A model generated the notes under the pieces. The model saw nothing but the letters and a program-made list of their open reading frames with translations, was not told the DNA's origin and did no database searches. The position numbers and the translations under genes were made by a program. From Dipylidium caninum (Eukaryota > Platyhelminthes > Cestoda > Cyclophyllidea > Dipylidiidae), in the NCBI GenBank assembly GCA_017562135.1, contig QEYB01001497.1, positions 372,001 to 436,000 on the forward strand: a stretch of DNA of 64,000 bases, in the 5' to 3' direction. This document shows, piece by piece, positions 1 through 12,000 of this stretch (position 1 is its first letter; each line of letters begins with the position of its first letter).

Positions 1-1424
1 GGAAAAGGGGCGCAGAGGAGAGGAGAGGAGGGGGAGGAGAGGCGTGGAAAAGGCTTAACCAGGTTCTAAACTAATTTTTACCCACTTAAACGTACTCCCT
101 CTTTCCACCTCACATAGAACTGACGTTGACAAGGTTGAGTGTTTTTACATCTCTTCCAAACTGGCATGAGGCATGAAATGTTATGTGGTTTTCCTTTACC
201 TCCAGAAAATTTTTCACAAAAAAATTCGTGAAAATTACTCATCTGTCACGCTCATCACGACTGCTAATTTCGTATGCGCAGGAGCTGTTGTCTGATGCTC
301 CAGTCTCCGTTTAATCAGATCGCCCTGACGATAGTTCACGAGGCAGAAACGGTGAGAGGAAGAGAAAAGGCGCCATAGGACGGAAAGATGATAGTAAGAG
401 AGAGAGAGAGATAGGAAGGAAGAACTCCTTTACTGCTCTTCTTTTCTTTGTCCTTTGGTGCGTTCACCTCTCATTTTGCAGAGCATTTCAATGCTGAAAT
501 ATGTCAGGCAGACGCAGTTAACCGGAAGGGTGTAGAAATTATGTTATTGTTTGTATTTGCATTTACAAACAAGGCAGTTTATCCTCGTTAGGGGGGGGGG
601 AGAGGAGGAGGATATCCGTTTAGTTTGAACTTTTACTTCGAATAAGTTGCCTCAATGAGGTCTGGTCTTTAATGAGAAATCTTCTCCCTCCTCCTTAATC
701 CTCGGTCCGGCCTGCGGCTTCCCTCCATTTGTCCACTTCCCACCGAGGGGAGAAGAATTTGCCCCAATGGTTGTGTTCATGGAAGAGTCTCTGAGGCCTT
801 CCTTCCTCGCTCCTCTCCCACCCCTCCCAACTTACCTCTCGACACCTGAAATCACACTCCGTTTAATGAAACGTGGGAACGTGGGTGGTTTTATCCTGGC
901 CTTGTCAAATAAGTTGATTTTATACCCGGGGGCGGAACTACCGCAAATCTAATTAAAATTTAAAAGTATTAAATTAAAGTCTTTTTTGTTTTGACAAGTT
1001 GAATTAGAGTAACGCTTAAAAATCCCCTCCTCTTTTGCTGGCCGGATGAATGCGCATCGGAGCTGAGCCAAAAAGGAGGAAGGGACGAGAGTGTGGACGG
1101 AGGTTGCATAACTCTTGTGGACCATAGTAAAAGTAGAATAGAAAAAGCCTTCCGCCTTGGTAAAATACTTTCAAGGGGGGGGGAGTAAAAGGTTGTGTCG
1201 GTAACAAAGAAAAACAAAGGCAGGGAGGGAGGCACGGAGAGAGAGAGAGAGAGAGAGAGAGGAGCAAATGGATGGGATGAAATAAATCACTCCCGCCTCC
1301 TCTTCCACCTTCACAGCCATTGTAAACCATCAAAAGTCTATGACATTTTGCGCCCCTTCACCCGTTGCCCCAGCCGCACGTCTCCTCCTTCCCCTTTTCT
1401 TCCAAGCCTCTTTTCGCCTTTCAG
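1..1424. other. Intronic/upstream DNA of the GPCR gene, no exon seen
   Basis: Low-complexity DNA with purine and pyrimidine tracts and a (GA)n run near 1236-1262. I looked for the sixth transmembrane segment of the receptor (the C-W-x-P motif) that should precede the exon at 1425 and did not find it on the + strand, so the preceding exon is probably left of the window. The small open frames here resemble no family I know. Confidence 0.5.
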
Positions 1425-4400
1425 TTGGGTCGACCTCTCTACAACTACATCCACAATACGGAGAAAGACATTGATCCTCGTCTCAACTCCTTCTTCCTCT
1501 GGCTCGGTGGGTGCGCTTACTCCTCTCTCTCTTCCCCTTTCTCTACTTCTTCCCATTTCACACCTTCCTACTGATTGGGAGGGGGAAAGGCCTAATCAGC
1601 CCCACTGGCATACACTTTTTCGGCAGAAGGAGGGAGGAGTTTGGGGATTGCTGGAAATACTTGCCGCGCTTTATTGTTAGTCTTATGATAAAAGTCGCCT
1701 CAGACGTTCATGTTGGTGTGGAGAGCGATGAGGAGGCGAGGGGGATTCACTCAGTGCCCTTCTCTATATCCTCTCTTTCCTGATTATCTTATTTTTCTAC
1801 TATTATGATTTGATTTGGGGGGAAGGTTAATTGGACAGGGGCAACAATATTAACTCTCCACGCTTCTCTTAAACGATCTTTCGTATGAGGCAATTTTCCG
1901 TACGGTTTCCTTCTCCTCCACCGCCAGTCGTTGCCCTCTTCCCACTCGCCTGCCTGCCTCCCTTCCTTCCTTCCTTTTCTCCTTCTCCTTTTTATTTTGC
2001 GTTCTGTTGCGTAAGTATACGAAATTATGACTGCTGCAAAGCGGACGTTTGGCACTCCTCTCGACTCCTTCGCCCCTCGCGACCAGTTGCAATAGGCGCA
2101 TTTTGCCCTCCCTTCAATTCTAAACGCTGCACGGAAGTTGGGCGGCGCACTCTTTGCTTCAGGTCTCCTACTCGCCTCCATTGGTGGCGACAATCAACCT
2201 AATATTTCTTCTGTCGCCTTCTCGATGCCCCAAGTCCACTCCTTTTGCTCACTGGTCCAAAATTCTCGAGAATAGACCAGGCGGAGCTTGAAAAGTGGCA
2301 CGACAATCGCGTCTCGAGTCGCCTTTTCCCTCTTCTCCCAATCGCTATAAGGCGGAACTGGCCGAGGAGACTGCCAAGGAGGGAGGCGTCGTCTGGCAGG
2401 TGACAAATTACTCGTGTGGCGGGCCAAGAATGTGGACAAAGTGCGGATGGGAATTTTTAAGACAATCACACCAAAATCAAATTGCCTCCTCCCTCATCGT
2501 CCTCTCGTTCGCCTTCCTGCCTGTGTGTGTATTAATTAACTCCTCCACCTCTCCGATTGTCTCTCTGTGTGTCTGCGTAACTCTCAATGCTGGCCACGCT
2601 TTCCCGACCGTCTTCCTCGCCTCGAGATTGTTAAACAAAGTTCAAATGGAGTGACGAGTCAATGGGGGGACGGGGGGCGGGGGAGGGGAGAGGATTTGGC
2701 TGTCAGATGTGGCATTGTGATGACACTAAACCGACCACATTAGTCTCTACGGCCTTCCAATTAATTGCCATTATTGGACTTGACAATCCTTCAAATTCCT
2801 CCTCCTCCTCTCTTCCCTCCACAATGGCCGGCGGTAGCAAGTCAACAGCGCGGGAATACTTCAATTGTCCTTCTCGGTTTGGTGTGACGTCTTTCGGGGC
2901 TTTGCTTTCTCCAACGACAACTTCGTCCATAGTTTGCATACCCCGCCTTGAAGAGCTAACTTTGATGTGCGTAAGGGAAGGCGGGGGGAGAGGGGAAGGG
3001 GAAATTAAGTGTCCGCTTAGTCTGATACGATCTCTGCTTCCAGTGTTATGCTATCGCTACGCCGTCTAACCCCACCGTCCGCCCCCCGTCCCCTGCCAGC
3101 GCTTCTCTTCTTCCTCGCGCCGATTGTGGGGATGTTTCTGTCAAGGAGAGTCGGGGGAGGGGGGAGGGAGGACGACGTGGACTGGTCGGGGCGGAGCGGG
3201 GCGGAGCGGAGCGGAGCGGGGCGAATTCATTCACCAATGACCCTGCGGTTTCATCGCGTTAAATTGCGTTCTGGTGCATGGAATAATTAATTAAGGTTTT
3301 CTTTTCCATTGTTACTTTTGGGACTGCATGTCTTTCCTCCTCCCCTCCCCCTCCCCCCTCCAGTAGGAGGAATTTCATGTCCCCTCCGTGTGCAAAATGC
3401 ATTTTCCCCTCCACCACGTTCTCGTCCACCTCCCTGTCCTCTTTTTCTCCTTTTCTTTCCATCCTTTCCTCCCGATCCTTCTCCACCTACGCCGTCTTCT
3501 CTCCCCAACCCGCCTCACCCTCACACGCGGGAGGTGGAAGCTCTCCTACTCCCCGTCTTTGGAGGACGACCCACACCTGATATCGCCAGGACGTTGGGGG
3601 TTTACTTGAATTGCAGGGCTAAAATTCCGCCAAAAGGGCGTCTGGCTCGAAAATTGGCCATTTTACGGTGTGTCGGAGGGGTTTTTTTGAGAGTGGAGAA
3701 CTGGGTGAATTGCCACTTTTGAGACGGTGTTGACTCCTCCTCCTTGTGGGATTTTCGACTTCCAGTTGGGAGACTCTTTCTAGAGCATAGTTAATTTGCT
3801 GACACGAAATTCTTCCTCCTCCGCCTCCTCTTTGGAACTGTTTTTCTGCCAGAATGCTGCGACATGATGTAGACATTGAAGAGGCCGTGCTACTTACGAG
3901 GACTTCGACAAACCCCCACTCGAGAGGCATAAAATGTCTGGGTGACGAGGTACTCGTCTGCCCAACTGCCAGCTCCCGCTGGGGCATGGGGAGTCGAGGA
4001 GTGGCCCAGTGGATTCCAATCACCTCGCAGCTTCGCTCACTTTTATGGACTGCGCGGGCGCACTTCACTGCCGTTTTATGGACTGGCCTTTCATCTGTCA
4101 ATCTTTATTTGGGCGTGTAATTGTTTACCCCTCGAGTTGCCGACTCAGTGTTCCGCCCGTCTGTCATTGATGGCCTCCAGCCATCGCCGCTGCCCCAACT
4201 CCCGTTTCCCTCTCGGCGGGGAGACGGGGAGTTGTGGAGATCAGCTACCGCTCCTCGTCCCGAGATTTTGGTCTCGAGTGATGGCTAAATGTTTCTCTTC
4301 CCTACCACGATGTCAGGTGTCAAGATAATTTGGCAAGCGGTTGACTTATTGCCTCCTCTTCTTTTTCTCCTTCGCCTCGCCTAATCATTTCACCCTTTTC

Positions 4401-4697
4401 TGTGTGTCAAAAGGCTACGTGAACTCAGCACTCAATCCGCTCATCTACGCCATCTTCAATCGGGAATTCCGTCGACCATTTTGGGAGTTGCTGACCTGTC
4501 ATTGTGTGAATATTAACGCCCGCCTCCGAGAGCGTCGATATCAACACGAGTACCGACAACCGCCCATCTCTCTGCCCACACTCTCGGGTGGCGGTGGACC
4601 GGGCGGTGGCTCGATGGCTGAGACGCCCTCCCTCCCTCGATGTCGACATTCTGCTCACCTCTTAGACCGACGACGTAGTTCCATGCTGACCGAGTAG
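1425..4697 (+). CDS. Biogenic amine GPCR, 5-HT7-like, C-terminal two exons (partial)
   Basis: This is the end of a class A (rhodopsin-like) G-protein-coupled receptor of the plasma membrane. Exon 1425-1506 encodes the third extracellular loop and start of TM7 (ends in FFLWLG). Exon 4414-4697 continues with YVNSALNPLIYAIFN, the N-P-x-x-Y motif of TM7, then helix 8 (REFRRPFWELL) and cysteines (TCHC) suited to palmitoylation. The junction is phase 1: G is made from g at 1506 plus gc at 4414; the intron 1507-4413 is gt-ag. The tail NINARL after helix 8 resembles the human 5-HT7 tail, and FFLWLG-Y is typical of serotonin and related amine receptors. The tail carries a Gly-rich patch and ends in SSMLTE. 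Stop TAG is at 4695-4697. The 5' exons lie outside the window. Amine-receptor identity is firm; the 5-HT7 subtype is inference. Confidence 0.85.
1507..4413 (+). other. Last intron of the GPCR gene (2.9 kb)
   Basis: A gt-ag intron between the two receptor exons. Its 5' end is g|gtgggt and its 3' end lies after ctgtgtgtcaaaag. It contains pyrimidine-rich low-complexity stretches and GC-rich repeats near 3190-3220. I see no further coding exon in it. Confidence 0.75.
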
Positions 4698-7600
4698 ACG
4701 TCACCCGTGTGTAAACACCTCAACAAGTGATGACCTCGTCTAGACAATCATGCTTCACCTCCATGTGCAATGAGATCCCCGCTCTCTTCCCCCCCCCCCT
4801 CCTCCCCCCCCGTCGGATCCCCGCCAGTCGAGTGTACATAACTCGACGAAAGCATAATGCGACACCACAGAGGACTCGGCTTGCATTTACGTCCCCAAAA
4901 ACCCACCGTGAAGAGTCTCTTTTTCCCCCGCTCGCTAGCGAGTTCTCCGCGATCGGTTATGAAATCTGCCCCCCCCCCCCCATCCCTCTGAGCTCGTAAA
5001 AACTTGGCTATTTTTCCATATAAAATAGACGTTATCGTGTTGTTTTTTGCTTGAAGTTCTCCATGGGACGGTGGATGAGAAACTGTTGACATTGGCATTG
5101 CGTGGTTTGACTCACTCGAGGTCTCGTTGGAGACAGGTGAGCTTCAGTGGGTGCGGCCCCTTCCACCCCGGTGATTCTGACCTGGCAAATGACATCTCGC
5201 ATTTCCACCCCGGGTCAAAAGCGGCAGGTAAATTCCACAACGCCTTCAAGGAATGGCGACAATGCCAAGGGGAAGAAGGAAGACTTCAACCGAACGATCT
5301 GAAGGTGAGGCGTAGAGCCGAGTCCCTCTGAATTATGGTGGCCGGTTTTAACTTTTCTTGAGTCAAGAAAACGGGGGCTCATGGTTGGGCGCCACCTCCG
5401 TTCTCGGCCGAGTGCTGAAGGCGGCTTATGTAGGAAGTACAGATTCCTCTGTTGTTGGGTCTCCTACACCAATCACGAAGTTTCCGCCATGGAGGAAGAA
5501 GGGAGGCCTCGACCTCGAAGTCCTCTTCCCTCGGCCGTCACGGTACTTGAGAGCGCACAGCCAAAACGCAACAGGATACAATAAGGGTGACCTGTTAATC
5601 AATCTAGTCATCTCGAGTTTGGTTGGCCTATACCGCATCCCCCCGCCCCCCGCGGAGGTCATTGACCCCTGTCATCACCTCCAACTGCTCACTTCCACCA
5701 AGACGAGAGTATATCGTCTCAGGCGAAGTCGACGAAAGTTCACTTCGCGTAATGATGGCGGTGGTGGTGCTGCTCCTGGTGACGACGACGACGACGACGA
5801 CGACGGCGGTGATGATGATGCTGGTGATAAGATAATCCACTCACTTAAACAAGGATATAAACGCGCCTCCCCCTACTCCCATCGGGCTGACTCGGCCAAG
5901 TGATAAAGTAACCTAAATGCGTGTTGGGTAATTGCAAAAAAAGTGGAGGGGAGATGGGAGCAGATATTGGGTGTTGTGCCCCAGACAAGTGAGGAGAAAA
6001 AAACGAGTCATCCGAGTCGAGGCTGTGGGGCTAAGGCGAAGGGGAAAAAAGGGACAAAATCGAGCTCTCCCGGTCCTCTCACGCCGCTCTGTCGCCTCAT
6101 TTCGTTGTTCCATGGTCCAATTATCACTCGTAAAGGTTTATTCCTCGTCCAACCCCCCCCCCTCCACCTCCGCCACAGGGGGGGGAGGAATTAATTTCCG
6201 TCTGGGAGGGAAATACCGGTCCATAAACCACGACGCGACTCTCAACTTTGCTGCTATTGTGAAATGAAGCGAGATTTTTACTACCGATCGTCCGAAGGGA
6301 GACGCAGAAGAGGCGATTACAAATGGGGACAATCAGTGGGGCGAATTACGGCCAATTTGCCCGGCTAAATGAGAGCGAGAGAGAAAGAGAGAGAGACGAA
6401 AGTGCTCTCATTCAGAGGTGGTCCAAATTAAAATTTGCTTGGAGTTACAGCTCCCCGACCCCGTCCCCGCGTCGTGACACGCCTTCTCTTCTCCTGCAAT
6501 TTTAATCGGCCAACCGTGGTAGTTTCAAGCAACTCTCGGGGAAGGCGTGATTGTTGCGATGGCCACTTGTCACTCGTAGACAGCGCCCTGTCAGATGTCA
6601 CTGTTTACCCCCTAAACGTTGCAATCTCCCCTCTGCTGCACAGCCTCGCGGCGAAATAGCGTTGAATCTGTGGACTGGCAGATGCCTTTGCATCTGGACA
6701 CCAGACTGCGTGTCGTGGAAGGACCGCGTATATGAACCGATGGCTCCCTCCCCGTCGGCGAGACATGGTGGAGGAAGTCCGCCAAGGATAGACCTGCGCC
6801 ACGGAATCCACCTGTCGCTTTCGCTGTCACCAAACATCAACCAACCTGGTCCGCAAACATCCACTGAGCACCGCGAGCTGAAGGCGAGCTCTTATCCTCC
6901 TCCTCTCCCGCCTCTCCTTATGCCTGTCGGTTAAAATGTGACAAACGATTGGAGGTGGGAGGACCTAGAGGATCTTTCCAACAGCCCCGCCGAGTCTCTC
7001 GCCTGTCCGCCCCCCATGACCCGACTAGGTCGTGGTGGAAGACTTAGGCGCCTCCTTGTGGCGACTGCCGGAGTCGAAGGGCTTGGCTCCCGGGCAAAAT
7101 GTCCCGGCAACGTGGTCTCTGCCTCGTCCAAGGGGGAAGGCGGATGACTGGCATGCAGACGGGACGGAGGAGTGGACGTGCGTGTGGGAGAACCAATCTA
7201 AACCGGACAGACCGAGCCCTGCTCATGCCATGCAAAAAGTAAATGTTAGGCGTCCTCACCGTCAACTATCGCCTGGCAGAGCAAGTTTGGAGCACCAAAT
7301 CCTCACTACCTTGCGGCAGAGGAGTTCATTGAAGTCGGCTCACGACGTGTGCGTGCAACTGCAAGAAAAATTTGACAACTTGCAGTCGGGTGATGCAAAG
7401 ACATCCGCCGGTCCCTGGGCCTGCGGTCAGAGCCCTCGATGCCATAAACCCGTCCTCCTCCCAACCACGGCAATTTATTTATTCCTCTGTGTGTCTGGCA
7501 ATCAAACCTGTCATCATCCCCACTTTAAAAGTTGTTTTGTGGAGTAAAATTGGCCAAACCTGGTAGAGAATTGGATGGGAGAAAGAGCGCACCTCCGACC

Positions 7601-8398
7601 CACTGCCATTTGGGCAACGAGAATACTTTCTTCCTCACATAGCGGGAAAGGCAACCTCCGTTCGACCTACGAGGAGGAGAAGGCGGGCGAGGAGGGGGAA
7701 GAGGACGCGAGGAGCAGGAGGTCGAGGAGAGCTGGAGATGAGGAGCCGAGGAAGGCGAGGAGGAGGGCGCTCGCGAGAGCGAAAGGCGAGATCCGGTGTG
7801 GAGGCGCTCTCTCGCCCTTCCTGTGGTTGTCACGTTGCCTACACCAGATAGATCGGTCTTCCCATCCAACTACTTTTTTTTTACCATGACAAAGTAACCC
7901 TGTGTCTAAATTTGGCCTCTGCCAAACAGACACACACGCACACGCGCTCCCTGAACCGCAAGTGGACGAGATCGTGGTGTAGATGCCATTTCACCGACTA
8001 AAAAAACGCCACGAAATGTTGGAAAAAGTCTCAGTGCACCACGTAATCACGCAACGAAAAGTCGTTAAGTGCTGATTGACAGGGTGCAGCACCATCCAAG
8101 GCCACGAGTTTGCACAAAACAAAACTCCTCGTAACCATTGTAAAAGGGCATCCCCTCGGTGATTTCATCACTGTCACAATTCTGTCAAAATGGTGGATAC
8201 TAAGAAACTCCCTCGATGCTGTGGCGGGTGTTGGTTTTCGTTTGAGAGAAAGAGCGGAAGATGGAGAATGACAAAAATTGACGTTCCGCGCGTTGTCAGA
8301 CAAAGAGGAGACTACCTCGTCGACCAGGCGGCTGAACGACTACATCTCCACGAGGGGGTGGAGAGGAAAATTAGTCCTCACATATAAGAAGACAACAT
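4698..8398. other. Convergent intergenic region between GPCR and WDR6 3' ends
   Basis: It holds the 3' UTR of the receptor (+) and flanks the very short 3' UTR of WDR6 (-). It contains a C run at about 4969-4982, a (GAC)8 run at 5781-5804 and a polypurine tract at about 7671-7790. Several open frames of 60-181 codons are present, but they are low in complexity and match nothing I recognise. I found no clear AATAAA on the + strand to fix the end of the receptor mRNA. Confidence 0.55.
5781..5804 (+). repeat. (GAC)8 trinucleotide repeat
   Basis: Eight perfect GAC units followed by imperfect GGT/GAT units. It sits inside an unassigned open frame (5358-5903) that would read the run as poly-Asp; I do not believe that frame is coding. 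Confidence 0.85.
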
Positions 8399-8403
8399 TT
8401 ATT
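8398..8403 (-). terminator. WDR6 polyadenylation signal AATAAA overlapping the stop codon
   Basis: On the minus strand the gene ends GAA TAA ATG. The hexamer AATAAA spans 8403-8398 and contains the TAA stop. No other AATAAA lies just downstream, so a 3' UTR of only about 10-30 nt is predicted. Confidence 0.7.
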
Positions 8404-9035
8404 CGTTTAATATGAAATGGCAGAGTTGGAGACCGGAACCGCAGACCATTGCCAGGTATTTCTTCTCTGTTGAATCGGTTGGAAGGAGGGAGATATTCTG
8501 AGGATCCCCCAGACCGGACAGTGTCACCTCGGAGAGCACAACGAGTCCTGGTCGCGTCTTAAGTTGCCACAACAACAGACGATGATCAGCACCCAACGTC
8601 AGCAGAGCCTTTTGTTTGATCAGACTGACAACTTTGACAACAGCTGCAAAGTGACGTGTTGCCTGGGCGCGCCAAACCCCTCGTAAATCGGCCAAACGGA
8701 GACTGCCATCGTCAGCAGCTACCGCAATAAACTCAGCCAGCAGCGCAATTGAATTGGCTGCACATGGCGTCACCGTTTTGGTGATGGGATTCGTCCCCTC
8801 CACTCGAAGTGTGAAGAGGTGGTGGCCACCCTCCTTCTCCAGATTCACCTCAAACGCCTCCACTGTGCCATTAGTTTTGCTACACGCGAGTGTCACTCGA
8901 CGACTCTCCGTCGACTGGGCAATACAACAGAGGCTGAGGATACAACTGCGTCGGGGGACAGGCCGAAGATCAGCCATCTGGTAGAATCGAGGCGACCAGC
9001 CAGTCGACTCAGAGGGCAAACTGATCCTGATCAGT
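8399..9035 (-). CDS. WDR6: WDR6 last exon (21)
   Basis: Begins after cttctttcag in phase 2 and runs uninterrupted to TAA at 8401-8399. It encodes the last propeller, with SCILSLCCIAQ, EFIAVAADDGSLRLADLR, LLTLGADHRLLLWQL and the C-terminal YLAMVCGSGLQLCHF. These are equal to human SCGINSL, LVASGSEDGSLHVF, IMVSASIDQRLTFWRL and HRCALGGQGLEVYNW. Confidence 0.92.
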
Positions 9036-12000
9036 CTGAAAGAAGGAAGAAGGAAGAAGAAGAAGCATCCGAGCATCCTTCCAAAGGAGAAGAAATCATC
9101 GTCGCTAAGTAAGGAAGGCAAGGAGGAAAGAAAAGGGAGAAAAGAAGGGAGGAAAGGAGGATTTTACTCAAACTACTGGAATGTAGGCGAGGATACACAC
9201 ACACATTGTGGTTATCTGCCGCCGACACGAATATTCTACACAAGGAAAAAAAAGGTCTGGACACACAACACTGTAGGAAGAAAAAAAGGATTAACCGATT
9301 TAGGAATGGACGATGCGTCCGACAAAAAGCGGGATGAGGGAGAAGAGGGAGAGAAAAGGAGAAAAGAGAGATTGAATGTACGTGTCGTTTGTGAAATAAG
9401 CAAACGCAGTTGTAGAGTTGTGCGAGGCGAAGGATCCGCTCGGACAGTTGACCGACGACTAGGCCTCCCATAAACTTTCCTGCTGGATCCTCCCCTTCCC
9501 TTCCATCCGCTCGTCCATCCAGCCGACAATCGGCCTGTCAAGTCGTCTAAAAAGTCGCGCCTGTCGGGCTGTCCAACTTCCAACGAAATGGCAGCTTTAC
9601 GAGGTGTCACCGATCAACGACGCATGGCTCCCCAAGACGGCCTCATCATAGCCGCCGAGCCGCGGTGCATTCGCCTCCGCCTTGCAGGATGTGGCAGCAA
9701 ATTTGGCCTTGTTATACAGCCTCCAGATTCAATGTTGATAACAAAAATTAAGGCCACTGACTACGACGCCAATGGTACTGCCAACCATTGGTCAGCCGCT
9801 GAGGTGTACTGGAAGCGACAAAAGACGAGTGCTGGGAGAGAGATGGTGCACGGTTCGCTGTTTCTTTTTTCTTTTCATATTCTCCCATGGCTTTCTGACC
9901 CACCACGAAGGCAAATGGCGTTGCCATCCCCGCTCACTCTTCTCCGCCCCCGGGAGAGGGGGCAGATGGGGCAAATGTTAAGGCTCACCACATCGCATAC
10001 CACTGGAAGGAGAGGGAAAAGATGCCTCCAAACGTCTGATAAATTTCTATCAATTAATTTGAAGGTGGAGTCAGAGGCGGCGGCAGCGGCGGCAGCGGAG
10101 GTGGCAGTGGGGCTGAAATAAGCGGTGACGGGGGAACACGCACACCTTTCCGCCTCCTCCTCCTCCTCCACCTCGTCCACACGGGAAATGCCACTTTCGG
10201 TTGAGAAAGAGGAGGAAGAAGGATGAAGCATTTTAGAATTCAGATCTACCTTCAGCAAAGCGGGGAGTGAAGAGGCATAGAATGCTCGGAGAGACAATTA
10301 ATTCCAATTTACACACTCCTTAAATTCGTAGTCTGTTTGCAACGCGCTATCTAATTACCAACTCTGTCTGACTTAATAAAAAGCTACCAGGTAAGGCAGG
10401 AACTGGAGAAAGAGTCCGTGGAAGAGGAGGGTGGCGCGGTAGGAGCGAGAATTAATGGGTAGAAGAAGCCTTAGAAGTGGTGGGTGGAAGGGGAGGACCA
10501 GCGAGAGAGGCGGACCGGCGAGAGAGCAGGTGGAAAGAGGCGAGGGGAAAGGACTTTTGGAGGGGAAAGGCATGAGAGAACATCGAAAATCAGTCCCCAG
10601 CTATCGCCACTTCTCGGCAATGGCATCTGGAAGGCGCCTACATAGGAATGGACTCGAAGTGGTTCTCCCTTCCAAACACCGAGACGGTGAATTGACGCGA
10701 TTCCACGACGCCAAACGAGGTCTAAAGAATGAGGACGCGGGACAATGTCTTTCCCTTTCATCAAACTTCTCGATACTGTGATGGGGAGCAGCCTCCTCCT
10801 CGACTCCGTCAAGGAATTAAGGCTCATCCTTACACTTGTCAACGTCGAAAAGGTGATGAAAGCACCAGAAATAAATGGAAAAAAACTTTGTATCCAATTG
10901 GTGGAAGACAATTCTTATGAGGACGCAGACATCGTGCGGGTTGGCCCTCAAACGGCAAGCGCTCGGCCGGTGGTGGCGGCGACGGACGGATTCTAATTGT
11001 TGAGGAAGATGAGTGCCGACCACACTCGGACAGATGCGCCAGGTCGGGTGGTATGGAATTCAGAATGTTGTTGACAAATTTAATCCTCTTTTAACGGCTA
11101 CTTCGGACGTCCCAATCCCATAGCAGTGGAATTAAAAGTCCTTTTTGATGATGAGGCCGTTTTCAGGATTGTCCAATCCCACGTCTCCACGTGATGGGAG
11201 AAAAGGAAATAACGGGTGAGAGGAGTCGTTCTCTACTGGTGAGTGTCACCAAGTGCCTGTGATGTCAAAATGACCATTTGACTTTCAAGTAATTCAGTGA
11301 GGAACACCAAAGAAAGGGAGAGGAGGCAAAAGACGACAAAACAAAGGGACTATTCGCGGAAAGGGAGCCTTGACGCGCTGAAGTAATGGCCGATAAGAGA
11401 CTATGGGGGGAGAAAGGGGGAAAGGGAAGAGAAAACCGAGCTCGATGACACCTCGCCGTGCCAAAGACGAAATTGTTCGGAGGCACTCAGCACCAGAAGC
11501 CTTCCGGTCATTCGTCCACACAGTGAACGGGCGGAGGCGGGGACGAGGCCATTGAGGAATTCAGCCGGCCTCCATAGCATCTCCCCACTCCTCACAAAGT
11601 GAAAACGTGGGCCCAGATATTGTGTCAAGTAGCGCAATACACACATACAAGCAGACAAAAAATCCTATCCCCAATTCCCACTCTGGGAAGAAGTGTGTGT
11701 GATGGCGAAGGGGCACTGATCCCAGCCACAGTAGTAACAACAGAGCTATCTTTAACATTCTCCTTGCCCTCTGGTGGGTGATAAATTAAGCCAAGTACAA
11801 CATTTCCACTGCGCCAGAACAAGGAAGTTACGCGACTAGCCTCTGCATCGGTTGAAATCGGCGGGGCCAATTACAGACAGTGTAAATGTCTTTTTTTTGC
11901 CTGGATGAGAGAGAAAAAGTACCACTGGTTTGCACTAACTGAGGTGGCACGAGAAGCGGGCTTGAGGGTGAGGAAGACGGAGGAGGAGGTGGAAAGGGAA

